Below are positions 43,043 to 51,712 of a stretch of 64,000 nucleotides of DNA, one piece after another (the first letter of the stretch is position 1; every line of letters begins with the position of its first letter). A model generated the notes under the pieces. That model did no database searches, was not told where the DNA came from, and saw nothing but the letters and a program-made list of their open reading frames with translations. The stretch is from an uncultured Coriobacteriaceae bacterium (GTDB lineage Bacteria > Actinomycetota > Coriobacteriia > Coriobacteriales > Atopobiaceae): positions 1 through 64,000 of the forward strand of contig CADALE010000001.1 in NCBI GenBank assembly GCA_902788705.1, read 5' to 3'. The position numbers and the translations under genes were made by a program.

Positions 43043-44389
43043 TTAGTGGGTCTGGGCTGCGGCGATGACCGCGCGGTAGACCTCTTGGTACGACGCCCCT
43101 GACCCCTGTGCCAGCTGTGCCACCGAGGCGTACTCCGGATACGTCCTGCGCTCGCCCGTGGGAAGCACCACGGCCTTTCCCAGCGCTGTGCCATAGGGGG
43201 TCTCGAGGGTCACAGCCTCGCGCGGCAGCGCGGTGCGCCATAGCGGGCTGCGGCGGATGCCGATGGTGGTGGTGTCCTCAAAGATGACCTGCTCAAGCGC
43301 CGGTATGTTGCGCTCGGCGCACAACACCTCTATCTGGTAGCCCGGGCGCCCCTTCTTCATGAAGACGGGCAGGTAGTGCGCCTCGAGCGCCCCAGCGGCG
43401 TACAGCGACTCGAGCGCGTGGGCCAGTGCCTCGCCGGTGCAGTCGTCAACCTCGGTCTCGAGCTTCCAAAGGTGCGGCTCCTCGATGGCCCAGGTGGTGG
43501 GGGAGGGAGCGACCTCGGCATCCTCCATGATCATGGCGCGGACCGTGCTGGGAGGGTTGTAGGCGCGCTTGCCCGCGCCGGTGCCCGTGGCCACGATGCG
43601 ATAAGAGGCGGGCAGCTGGTCGGTGGTGCGGAAGGCGGCGGCGATGGCGGCACCCGTCGGGGTGACCAGCTCGCCCTCTATGTCCTTGCGCGTGAGAACG
43701 AGCCCCTGGTCAGCCACGATGTGGGCGACCGCCGGCACAGGGATGGGCAGCACGCCGTGCTGGGAGCGCACGCGGCCATGACCCTCGGCGAGCGGCGAAA
43801 CCACCACCTGGTCCACGCCAAGGTCGACGAGGCACCAGGCCGCAGCCACGACGTCAACGATGGAGTCGACCGCGCCCACCTCGTGGAAGTGCACCTGGTC
43901 GACGGGAATGCCGTGTGCCTTCGACTCGGCCTTTGCCACGATGTCAAAGATGCGGTGCGACAGCTCTTGGACGCTGGCAGGAAGGTTGGCGGCATCGATG
44001 ATAGCGTAGATCTCGTTGGGTCCGCGGTGCTCGTGATGGTGGTGGTGGGCGTGGCCGTGGCCGTGGTCATGATGGTGCTCGTGCTCGTGGTCATGATGAT
44101 GCTCGTGGTCATGATGGTGCTCGTGCCCGTCCTCGCCATCGAGGTCGCCATACAGCCACTCCATGTCGTGGTCATGGCCATCGTGCTCGGCATCCAACAC
44201 GACGTCGAAGTCGCACACGTCAAGAGCCGACACGGTGCGTCGCGACACGCGCACCTCGAAGCCGTCCACGCCCAGCCCCGAAAGCGCGGCACGCAGGCCC
44301 TCCTCGCTTGCACCCGCGTCAAGCAGCGCCGCCACCACCATGTCGCCGCTGATGCCAGCCGAGCAGTCCAGATACAGCGTCCTTCCCAT
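43043..44389 (-). CDS. larC: Nickel-pincer cofactor metallochelatase LarC (single intact ORF)
   Basis: 448 residues. It begins MGRTLYLDCSAGISGDM, the LarC hallmark, and shows HFHEVGAVDSIVDV and the later ETEVDDCTGE. Residues about 80-130 are extraordinarily rich in His, with Asp/Glu, which suits the Ni insertion that LarC catalyses with CTP. In Lactobacillus plantarum larC is made through a programmed frameshift; here the frame is continuous. The start follows GGAGGAAG. It is in a minus-strand unit with larB, 32 bp apart. No larA racemase gene is present nearby. Confidence 0.92.
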   Translation of the reverse strand: MGRTLYLDCSAGISGDMVVAALLDAGASEEGLRAALSGLGVDGFEVRVSRRTVSALDVCDFDVVLDAEHDGHDHDMEWLYGDLDGEDGHEHHHDHEHHHDHEHEHHHDHGHGHAHHHHHEHRGPNEIYAIIDAANLPASVQELSHRIFDIVAKAESKAHGIPVDQVHFHEVGAVDSIVDVVAAAWCLVDLGVDQVVVSPLAEGHGRVRSQHGVLPIPVPAVAHIVADQGLVLTRKDIEGELVTPTGAAIAAAFRTTDQLPASYRIVATGTGAGKRAYNPPSTVRAMIMEDAEVAPSPTTWAIEEPHLWKLETEVDDCTGEALAHALESLYAAGALEAHYLPVFMKKGRPGYQIEVLCAERNIPALEQVIFEDTTTIGIRRSPLWRTALPREAVTLETPYGTALGKAVVLPTGERRTYPEYASVAQLAQGSGASYQEVYRAVIAAAQTH

Positions 44390-44421
44390 GCTTCCTCCTC
44401 CTGTCACGCGTACGCCCGGTG

Positions 44422-45213
44422 CTAGCGGTCGCACCTGTTCCCGTCGCATCCCACGTGGTCGATGAGCGCCGCCTGGTAGCCGGCGCCAAACCCGTTGTCG
44501 ATGTTCACCACCGACACGCCGCTCGCGCACGAATTGAGCATCGAGAGCAGCGCCGCGATACCGCCTAGCGAGGCTCCGTATCCCACACTGGTAGGGCAGG
44601 CTATCACGGGACAGGGCACCAGGCCGCCGATTACGCTTGCCAGCGCACCCTCCATCCCGGCGATGGCCACGATGGCGGTGGCGCCGCGCAGCTCGTCCGT
44701 GTGCACAAGCAGCCGGTGAAGCCCAGCCACGCCAACGTCGTAGAGGCGCGTCACGCGACTTCCCAGCATCTCTGCCGTAAGGGCCGCCTCCTCGGCGCAG
44801 TACAGGTCGCTGGTGCCCGCCGCGCACACAGCGATGTACCCCTGGCCATCAGGCGTGGGAATGCCACCCACGATGCCGAGGCGTGCCAGCTCGTGGTAAT
44901 CGAACTCATCGGCGTCGGCCGGGTCAAGAAGCTCCGAGAGCTCCTGGGCCTTCGAGGCGTCTAGGCGCGTGACCAGCAGATGGTTGTTGCCGCCTGCCCT
45001 GAGCGAGCGCACGATGCCGGCAATCTGTGCCGCCGTCTTTCCCGCGCCGTAGATCACCTCCGAGACGCCCTGCCTGCGTGCCCGGTCAAGATCGGGTTTG
45101 GCGTAGCCAAGGTCGTCGAACGTGGCCTGCGAAAGGCGGTGCTCGGCGTCAGCCACCGAGATCGTCCCCTCCCTGACCGCGGCAAGAAGCCCATGAAGGT
45201 CTTGGTGTTCCAT
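44422..45213 (-). CDS. larB: Pyridinium-3,5-biscarboxylic acid mononucleotide synthase LarB
   Basis: 263 residues of the PurE-related LarB family. LarB carboxylates and hydrolyses NaAD to start nickel-pincer cofactor synthesis. Visible motifs are EVIYGAGKTAAQI, VAIAGMEGALASVIGGL and CPTSVGYGASLGGIAALL, the AIR-carboxylase-like core, and a Cys-rich end. It lies just upstream of larC on the minus strand and is divergent from larE. An ATG at 45219 is adjacent; 45213 has GGAGGG at better spacing. Confidence 0.92.
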   Translation of the reverse strand: MEHQDLHGLLAAVREGTISVADAEHRLSQATFDDLGYAKPDLDRARRQGVSEVIYGAGKTAAQIAGIVRSLRAGGNNHLLVTRLDASKAQELSELLDPADADEFDYHELARLGIVGGIPTPDGQGYIAVCAAGTSDLYCAEEAALTAEMLGSRVTRLYDVGVAGLHRLLVHTDELRGATAIVAIAGMEGALASVIGGLVPCPVIACPTSVGYGASLGGIAALLSMLNSCASGVSVVNIDNGFGAGYQAALIDHVGCDGNRCDR

Positions 45214-45304
45214 GCTCATCCCTCCATTTCCTAGGCCCCATTGTGGCACTTGCGCACCTTCTTGTCATACAATGTCGCACCAACGTATCAGATAGGGGGT
45301 GGCT

Positions 45305-46120
45305 ATGACCGACTTGGAGAGCAAGCGCGCGAGGCTCGAGGGCATCCTTCGCGAGATGGGTGGCGTTGCTGTGGCCTACTCGGGTGGGGTCGACTCCACG
45401 CTGCTGGCATGCATCGCCCACGACGTGCTTGGCGACCGCATGGTGGCGGTCACGTCGTCGGGCCACGTGGTGCCGAGGCGCGACGTCGACCGTGCACATG
45501 AGCTGTGCGTCCAGCGTGGCATGAGGCACGTGGTGGTGCAGGTGGACGAGCTCACGTTTCCCCATTTTGCGGAGAACCCTCCCGACCGCTGCTACCACTG
45601 CAAGAAGGAGATATTCACAGCCTTGTCCAAGGTTGCCGAGGAAGAGGGCATCCACTGCCTGGTGGATGGGTCCAACGTGGACGACGAGGGAGACTACCGT
45701 CCGGGCATCCGCGCCCTCGCCGAGCTGGGGGTTAGGAGCCCCCTTCGCGAGGCGGGCCTCACCAAGGCAGACATTCGCGAGCTGTCTCGTCAGATGGGGC
45801 TTGAAACCTGGGACATGCCCTCGGCGGCCTGCCTCGCGTCACGCTTCGCCTACGGCAACGTGATAACCTCGCAGCTGCTTGAGAGGGTGGAGCAGGCCGA
45901 GGACTTCCTGCACGACCTCGGGTTCGTGCAGCTGCGCGTCCGCGTGCACGGGGCAAGGGGAGACCTTGCGCGCATCGAGGTGCCGACAGGCGACGTGGCA
46001 CGGCTGGCGCAGGACGAGCTGCGCATGCAGGTGGTCGGACGGCTCAAGGAGCTTGGGTTTGCGTATGTGGCGCTTGACCTCGAGGGATTTCGCTCTGGCG
46101 CCATGAACGAGGTGCTGTAG
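45305..46120 (+). CDS. larE: ATP-dependent sacrificial sulfur transferase LarE
   Basis: 271 residues. The PP-loop is AYSGGVDST (about 24-32). LarE thiolates the pincer precursor. Three Cys stand out: C96 and C99 in DRCYHCKK and C176 in SAACLASR, the position of the sacrificial Cys in the Lactobacillus enzyme. Some LarE proteins with three Cys hold an Fe-S cluster instead, which fits an anaerobe. It starts 91 bp from the divergent larB start, with TACAAT at 45268 as possible -10. The start codon ATG 45305 follows AGGGGG. Confidence 0.92.
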   Translation: MTDLESKRARLEGILREMGGVAVAYSGGVDSTLLACIAHDVLGDRMVAVTSSGHVVPRRDVDRAHELCVQRGMRHVVVQVDELTFPHFAENPPDRCYHCKKEIFTALSKVAEEEGIHCLVDGSNVDDEGDYRPGIRALAELGVRSPLREAGLTKADIRELSRQMGLETWDMPSAACLASRFAYGNVITSQLLERVEQAEDFLHDLGFVQLRVRVHGARGDLARIEVPTGDVARLAQDELRMQVVGRLKELGFAYVALDLEGFRSGAMNEVL

Positions 46121-46289
46121 GGCTTCTGGCTGGCGTGGCCGTGGGATGTCGCAATTGGCTACCACGGTAGCGGAACGCGACACGAATATGCCTAAGTGCG
46201 CCCTTTCATGGGCCTTGGGCCCTTGTCCGTGCGTCTTGGCGGTTGCTATGCTGGGTTTCCCATCAATGACGGCCGCCGGAGGTGCAGAC

Positions 46290-47006
46290 ATGCTGAGTAC
46301 CCTTTCGTTTCCGTGCGCTCTGATGGCGATCGGGGCCGCTTCGGGTAGCCTGGCGCACGCTGTCGCCGGGCGGCTGATTGCCCAACGGCTGGGCGGTGCG
46401 TCCCAGGACATGCCTGTACCTCGGTGGATGGCCGTGATGGCATGCTCGGCTGCCTACGTGGCGCTTGGCATGTGCTACGGGCCAAGCGCCGAGGCGCTCC
46501 AGCTGATGGGCTTGGCATTCGTGCTGCTGGTGGCGTCGCTTACCGACCTCGCGGCATGGGTCATCCCGCGCGAGTGCATAGCGGCGGCGCTCCTCATTCG
46601 CCTTGTCTACCTGCTGTTTGTTTGGTTTCGGCAGGGCCTTGGGCCATCCGCGTCCCTCCTTGCCTTCTCGCTGGCTGGTATCGTGGCCCTGGTGGTGCCG
46701 CTGCTTCTTTTGGTGGTCGTGCTCGATGGCCTTCTGGGTACCGAGAGCATGGGTGGGGGAGACCTCAAGCTGTTTGCCGTGGGCGGCGCGTTCTTTGGGT
46801 GGATGCGCGGGGCGTACCTCGTGATGGTGGCATGTGTGCTGGGCATCGCCTGGTACCTGCTTTCGCCTCTTCGCAGCCAAGGCGCGCCGCAGTCGTCACG
46901 CAGGTCGCGCCATGCCTTTCCCTTTGGGCCGGCCATCTCGGTGGCCTTCGTGGTGACGGCAACCATCGGTGGGCCAACGATGCAAAGGCTCATGGGCCCG
47001 TGGTAG
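46290..47006 (+). CDS. Type IV prepilin peptidase (A24 family)
   Basis: 238-residue membrane aspartic protease that cleaves prepilins or pseudopilins. Catalytic Asp residues are in SLTDLAAWVIPRE and in the GxGD motif GGGDLKLFAVGGAFFG. Around seven helices are visible. The frame is open upstream, but the ATG at 46290 follows GGAGGTG. The N-terminal methylase Cys pair of PilD is missing, so it is the short TadV/CpaA or ComC-like form. No pilin or secretion genes are in the window. Confidence 0.88.
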   Translation: MLSTLSFPCALMAIGAASGSLAHAVAGRLIAQRLGGASQDMPVPRWMAVMACSAAYVALGMCYGPSAEALQLMGLAFVLLVASLTDLAAWVIPRECIAAALLIRLVYLLFVWFRQGLGPSASLLAFSLAGIVALVVPLLLLVVVLDGLLGTESMGGGDLKLFAVGGAFFGWMRGAYLVMVACVLGIAWYLLSPLRSQGAPQSSRRSRHAFPFGPAISVAFVVTATIGGPTMQRLMGPW

Positions 47007-47135
47007 CTGCTTTCGCCGTGGCCCTCTGGACGGCCTTGAGCGTCTTCATATGCCTTTCAAGCCTGTGCAGGGCCTCTGTCCATTGGCTGAAGAATCGATG
47101 GACGGCAACGAGGCTGGCCTACGATGGGTACCTTA

Positions 47136-47187
47136 CTGCACGTGCAGGATGCCGAAGGGCGTCCAAGGGGAGCCGCTTTCCTTGGAC
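47136..47187 (+). other. Palindrome and hairpin in the 47.0-47.3 kb gap
   Basis: The 302-bp gap between the prepilin peptidase and the CHAP hydrolase contains a 12-bp perfect palindrome CTGCACGTGCAG (47136-47147) and a GTCCAAGG/CCTTGGAC hairpin (47161-47187). TGGTATCAT (47223-47231) may be an extended -10 for the next gene. Confidence 0.4.
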
Positions 47188-47309
47188 TCGTGGTTGCGAG
47201 TGGCGTGGTCTTTCAGGCTACGTGGTATCATGAGACCTTGCGGCTGCCCGGACGCAGCCAAGGGGAATCTCGACAGCCCAGGCATACCTTCAACGAACGA
47301 GGGGATGAC

Positions 47310-48566
47310 GTGAAACCCAAGACGCAGGAAAAGACACTCACTCGCCGCGAGGCGCTCAAGCTGCTTCTGGCCGCTGGCTCGCTGCTTGCGGCACCTCATC
47401 AGGCAATCGCCGAGACCGAGGCAGAGCTGCAGGCAAAGGCCGACCAGACCCAGGCGCAGCTCGAGGCTGCCCAGGCCGAGGCCGACGCCGTCGAGGCCGA
47501 GCTGCGCGAGCTTGCAGCGCAGGTGGAGCAGCTGATGATCGAGCAGTCCCAGACGCTCGACCAGATCTACCAGACACAGGAGCAGAAGCTTCAGATTGAG
47601 GAGCAGATCCGGCAGACGCAGGAGCTGATCGACCAGACCGAGGCCGAGATCGCCGAGAAGGAGGCACAGCTTGCCGCCAAGCAGCAGGTGCTGTCCCGTC
47701 GCATCTCGAGCGCCTACAAGTCGGGTGCCCCCGACTTCATCGAGATCCTCCTCTCTGCCTCGTCGTTCGAGGAGCTTGAGTCCAACATCTACTACCTGGA
47801 CAAGATCAGCCAGAACGACACGCGCATGATCGCGGACATCCGCAGCCTCAAGGAGGAGCTTGAGGAGAAGAAGGCCCAGCTCGAGGAGCAGAGGGCCCAG
47901 CTCGAGGCACAGCAGGCCGAGCTTGAGCAGCGCATCGCCGAGCTCGAGGAGCTCAACTCCCTGCAGCAACAGCAGATTGATGCCACCAACGCCGCGAAGG
48001 CAGAGGTGTCAGACCGCCTCGCAAGCCTGAGCGACCAAGTGCTTTCGCTGATTGCCCAGCACGACGACGAGCTGCTTGCGGTTGAGCGCGAGCGCGAGCG
48101 CGCGGCCGCTGCTGCGGCAGCCGCTGCCGCAGCCTCCTCTTCGGGCGGCACCTATGTTGACCCCAGCAACTTCACGCAGGGTGCCACGGGTTCGCAGCAG
48201 GCAGTCATCAACGCCTGCTACTCCACGCCCTCGCCAGGCGCCGGCCTCTGCGCGTGGTGGGTCGAGGACGTGTTCGAGAACGCGGGCATCGGCTCGTGGG
48301 GCGGTAACGCCTGCGACCTCTACTACTCCTACTGCTACCTGTCCGACATGAGCGCCATCGAGCCCGGCATGATCGTGGCCGTGTCCACGTATCCCACGGG
48401 CGGCCTTGGCGCCATCTACGGACATGTGGGAGTATATATTGGAGGCGGCATGGTGATGGAGAACATCGGCTACATCAACACGACCAGCCTCAGCAACTGG
48501 GTTGCCAACTACAGCGGTTCGGTCACGCCCCGCTGGGGGTGGATGGGAGGCGTTGCGCTGGCGTAG
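47310..48566 (+). CDS. CHAP/NlpC-like peptidoglycan hydrolase with coiled-coil N-terminus
   Basis: 418 residues from a GTG start (GAGGGGA ribosome site). The signal peptide contains a twin-arginine (TRREALKLLL) and ends near AHQAIA. Residues 38-270 are a long PcsB/EnvC-like coiled coil rich in Gln/Glu/Ala. An Ala-rich linker leads to a CHAP-type domain: the catalytic Cys in GLCAWWVEDV, His in IYGHVGVYIGGGMVM. Hydrolases of this layout act in cell separation and are usually regulated by FtsEX. It stands alone in the window. A Tat-type signal is unusual for this class. Confidence 0.85.
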   Translation: MKPKTQEKTLTRREALKLLLAAGSLLAAPHQAIAETEAELQAKADQTQAQLEAAQAEADAVEAELRELAAQVEQLMIEQSQTLDQIYQTQEQKLQIEEQIRQTQELIDQTEAEIAEKEAQLAAKQQVLSRRISSAYKSGAPDFIEILLSASSFEELESNIYYLDKISQNDTRMIADIRSLKEELEEKKAQLEEQRAQLEAQQAELEQRIAELEELNSLQQQQIDATNAAKAEVSDRLASLSDQVLSLIAQHDDELLAVERERERAAAAAAAAAAASSSGGTYVDPSNFTQGATGSQQAVINACYSTPSPGAGLCAWWVEDVFENAGIGSWGGNACDLYYSYCYLSDMSAIEPGMIVAVSTYPTGGLGAIYGHVGVYIGGGMVMENIGYINTTSLSNWVANYSGSVTPRWGWMGGVALA

Positions 48567-48597
48567 GCGGCGTCTTTGTCTGAGAGGAGTGAGTGCC

Positions 48598-49161
48598 ATG
48601 GCAATCGACAGGAACTCGACGGCGGTCCTGGTCATCGACGTGCTGGTCACGGAGGGCACGGACACGGTGTACAACCCCACGCCCGACGAGGAGCGCGTGG
48701 TGCGCAACTCCGCTCGCGTGGTGGACGCGGCGCGCGCGGCTGGCATGCCTGTCATCTTCTGTGACGACGCCCATATCCCGGGGGTCGACAAGGAGCTCGA
48801 GCTGTGGGGCGATCACGGCATCAAGGGCCTCGCCGTTCCCAACCCCGCCCTTAGGGCTGGCTCGGGCGAGCGCGACTTCATCGTTCCCAAGCGCCGCTAC
48901 AGCGGCTTCTTTGGCACCAGCCTCGACCTGTTGCTGCGCGAGCTGGGCGTGACGACCCTCGTCGCGGTAGGCGAGGACACCAACATCTGCGTGCTGCACA
49001 CGCTGGCCGACGCTTACTACCTGGGCTACGAGACCATCGTGGTGGAGGATGCGACGCGCACCTTCCTATGCGGCACCCAAGAGGCGGGCATCGAGCACTT
49101 CGTGAAGTGCTATGGCTCGCGCATCGCCTCCACCGACGAGGTGGTTGCCGAGCTGGCGTAG
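48598..49161 (+). CDS. Isochorismatase/cysteine hydrolase family protein
   Basis: 187 residues with the catalytic triad of the family: D14 in VLVIDVLV, K98 in VPKRRYSGFFGT and C131 in EDTNICVLHT. Such enzymes hydrolyse nicotinamide, N-carbamoyl-amides or similar compounds. GAGAGGAG precedes the ATG. It follows the CHAP gene by 31 bp but probably has its own function. Substrate unknown. Confidence 0.88.
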   Translation: MAIDRNSTAVLVIDVLVTEGTDTVYNPTPDEERVVRNSARVVDAARAAGMPVIFCDDAHIPGVDKELELWGDHGIKGLAVPNPALRAGSGERDFIVPKRRYSGFFGTSLDLLLRELGVTTLVAVGEDTNICVLHTLADAYYLGYETIVVEDATRTFLCGTQEAGIEHFVKCYGSRIASTDEVVAELA

Positions 49162-49263
49162 GCAAGCAGAGGCGTAAGAACATGTGACGTCGCATCCGCT
49201 CCCGTCGCTGAGGAGGGTGGGTGCGGCGTCCGTTGCGTTATAGAGGGCCAAGTGGGAGGTGCC

Positions 49264-51627
49264 ATGCGCAGGACCATAGAGCTGGACCAGGGATGGACGC
49301 TGTACCGTAGCAGCGACGACTTTCAGGTGGGAAAGGCCGTGCGGGTGCCACACGACGCCATGCTCTCGGAGGAGCGCTCGGCACAGGCGGTGACGGGAAA
49401 CGCCGGTGCATACTTCCCGGGTGGCACGTATCGCTACGAGCGCGTGATCGACGTGGACCCAAAGTGGGCCGACAAGGTGGTGACCCTCGAGCTTGAGGGC
49501 GTGTACCAGAAGGCTAGCGTGCTGGTTGACGGCACGGAGGTCGCACACAACGACTACGGTTACACCGGCTTCTACGTCAACCTCACGCCGCATCTTACGC
49601 CAGGTGGCCGCAACGTCCTGACGGTGGTTGCCGACAACTCCCACCAGCCCAACTCGCGATGGTACTCGGGCAGCGGCCTGTACCGTCCGGCACGGCTGTA
49701 CGTGCAGGAGCAGGACCACATCGCCCTTGGGGGCGTGCGGGTAACCACGGAATCCACCGAGGTGGCCCAGGTTCGCGTGCTCACGCAGCTTGAGGGCGAG
49801 GGAGATGTGCTGGTGTCGGTGTGGCGCGACGGCGTGAAGGTGGCCGCAGGGCAGGGCACGGACGTGGTGCTGGCCATCCCCGACGCACGGCTGTGGAGCG
49901 CCGAGGAGCCTAACCTCTACGAATGCCGCGTCAGCCTGAGATGGGGCCGTGCCGTGGTGGACGAGGAGCGCCTGGCCTTTGGCATCCGCGACGTGACGTG
50001 GGGGCCCTTCGGACTTCGCGTGAATGGCCGCGAGGTGCTGCTGCGCGGTGGCTGCGTGCACCACACGCAGGGCATCCTTGGTGCAGCCGAGCCCGCCGAG
50101 GCGGCATGGCGCGAGGTGGCCCTGCTTAAGGAGCATGGGTTCAACGCCATCAGGTCGGCGCACAACCCCATCTCGAAGGCGATGCTTGATGCCTGCGACC
50201 ATCTGGGCATGTACGTGATGGACGAGTTTGCCGACATGTGGTACGAGCACAAGAACCCCTGCGACTACGCAAGCGACTTCGAGACCTCGTGGGAGGCCGA
50301 TCTTGCCGCCATGGTGCGCAAGGACATGAGTCACCCAAGCGTGCTCATGTACTCCATCGGCAACGAGAATGCCGAGCCTCGCGACGAGCGCGGCGTTGCC
50401 TGCGCCCGCATGCTTGCGGAACGCGTGCACGAGCTTGACCCCTCGCGTCCGGTGACGGCTGGCGTCAACCCCACCATCCTGTTTGCCACGAGCCTTGGCA
50501 TGGGCTCGTTCAACGGCGACGGTAAGGAAGGCGAGCAGGCTGGCAACGCCGACGGCGGCGTGGGTGGCAACGCCAGCCTCCTGTACAACACCTACGTGTC
50601 CAAGATGGGGCAGGTCATGGACCTCATCTCGCGCACGCCCATGGTGGGTGCCGCAAACGCTCCGTTCTTTGACTGCCTTGACCTGGCGGGCTACAACTAC
50701 GCTTCCGGACGCTATCGCAGCGACCTACAGCGCAATCCCAGCCGACCCGTGATGGGCTCCGAGACGATGCCCTACGACCTGGCCCGCAACTGGCGTCTGG
50801 TGGAGGGCATACCGCAGGTGGTGGGTGACTTCATGTGGACGGCCATCGACTATCTGGGCGAATGCAGCCTGGCGGGCTGGTCGGATGACCCTGATCCCGT
50901 GAACAAGCCCTTCCCCTGGCTTTGCGCCGACACCGGCGCGCTTGACCTGATTGGCAATCCCAACGGCGAAGGCGCGCTTGCCGACGTGGTGTGGGAAGTG
51001 GCCGACCCGCTTCTGTACGTGCGGCCCTGCACCCTGCCCCACCCAGTCAAGGCCCCATGGCGCGGTACCAACTCGGTGCCCTGCTGGAGCTGGCGCGGCT
51101 GCACGGGCACGCCCACGGTGGTGGAGGTGTACACGCGGGCACCGTTTGCCAAGCTGTACCTTAACGGCAGGCATGTGGGCACGAAGCGGGTTAGGGACTG
51201 TCTGGCCACCTTCAAGGTCAACTACGATCCGGGCACGCTTGTGGCCCTTGCGTGCGACCGCGACGGCCATACGGTGGGTCGCGCCGACCTGCGAAGCGCT
51301 GGCGAGCCCGTTGGCCTGCGCCTCACGCGCGAGCCACGACATATGCCCGGTCAGGACGGACCGGGCTCGGTGGTGTTCGTGGACGTGTGCGCCTGCGACC
51401 CGGAGGGCATCGTTGAGGGCGGCGTCGACCGCGAGGTGAGCGTGAGCGTGGAGGGCGGCGAGCTGCTGTCGTTTGGCAGTGCGGCCCAGAAGTCCGAGCG
51501 GTCATATCTGGAGGGGACGTTTTCCCTCAGGCATGGCCGCGCGCTTGCGGTGGTGCGGCTGGGGGAGGGGCCCTGCACCTTGCGCGCGCAGGCAAGCGGG
51601 CTGCTTCCGGCCGAGCTCACGCTGTAG
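49264..51627 (+). CDS. Glycoside hydrolase family 2 (beta-galactosidase-like)
   Basis: 787 residues. A galactose-binding-like sandwich domain (1-165), an Ig-like domain (about 170-260), the TIM-barrel (about 265-560) and C-terminal Ig-like domains. The acid/base Glu is in IGNENAE and the nucleophile in VMGSETMP. No signal peptide, so it is intracellular, and it should cleave imported beta-galactosides or beta-glucuronides. A GTG four codons upstream is in frame; GGGAGGT fits the ATG at 49264. A sugar transporter is not adjacent. Confidence 0.88.
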   Translation: MRRTIELDQGWTLYRSSDDFQVGKAVRVPHDAMLSEERSAQAVTGNAGAYFPGGTYRYERVIDVDPKWADKVVTLELEGVYQKASVLVDGTEVAHNDYGYTGFYVNLTPHLTPGGRNVLTVVADNSHQPNSRWYSGSGLYRPARLYVQEQDHIALGGVRVTTESTEVAQVRVLTQLEGEGDVLVSVWRDGVKVAAGQGTDVVLAIPDARLWSAEEPNLYECRVSLRWGRAVVDEERLAFGIRDVTWGPFGLRVNGREVLLRGGCVHHTQGILGAAEPAEAAWREVALLKEHGFNAIRSAHNPISKAMLDACDHLGMYVMDEFADMWYEHKNPCDYASDFETSWEADLAAMVRKDMSHPSVLMYSIGNENAEPRDERGVACARMLAERVHELDPSRPVTAGVNPTILFATSLGMGSFNGDGKEGEQAGNADGGVGGNASLLYNTYVSKMGQVMDLISRTPMVGAANAPFFDCLDLAGYNYASGRYRSDLQRNPSRPVMGSETMPYDLARNWRLVEGIPQVVGDFMWTAIDYLGECSLAGWSDDPDPVNKPFPWLCADTGALDLIGNPNGEGALADVVWEVADPLLYVRPCTLPHPVKAPWRGTNSVPCWSWRGCTGTPTVVEVYTRAPFAKLYLNGRHVGTKRVRDCLATFKVNYDPGTLVALACDRDGHTVGRADLRSAGEPVGLRLTREPRHMPGQDGPGSVVFVDVCACDPEGIVEGGVDREVSVSVEGGELLSFGSAAQKSERSYLEGTFSLRHGRALAVVRLGEGPCTLRAQASGLLPAELTL

Positions 51628-51664
51628 GCGGGCAAGGCAGGCGCAACAGATGCCAGCTAGACGA

Positions 51665-51690
51665 AGGGCGCCCCGCAGGGCGCCCTCTCA
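51665..51690. terminator. Bidirectional terminator between GH2 and dipeptidase genes
   Basis: AGGGCGCC/GGCGCCCT stem with a short loop, then CTCT on the plus strand and CTTCGT on the minus strand. Confidence 0.7.
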
Positions 51691-51712
51691 TGCTGCGGTT
51701 ATGTGGCCCCGC

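Noticed and set aside
44020-44130. Short repeats (CTCGTGGTCATGATG-like) resembling a CRISPR or minisatellite
   Set aside because: They are His/Asp/Glu codons of the LarC His-rich loop, in frame and without spacer structure.
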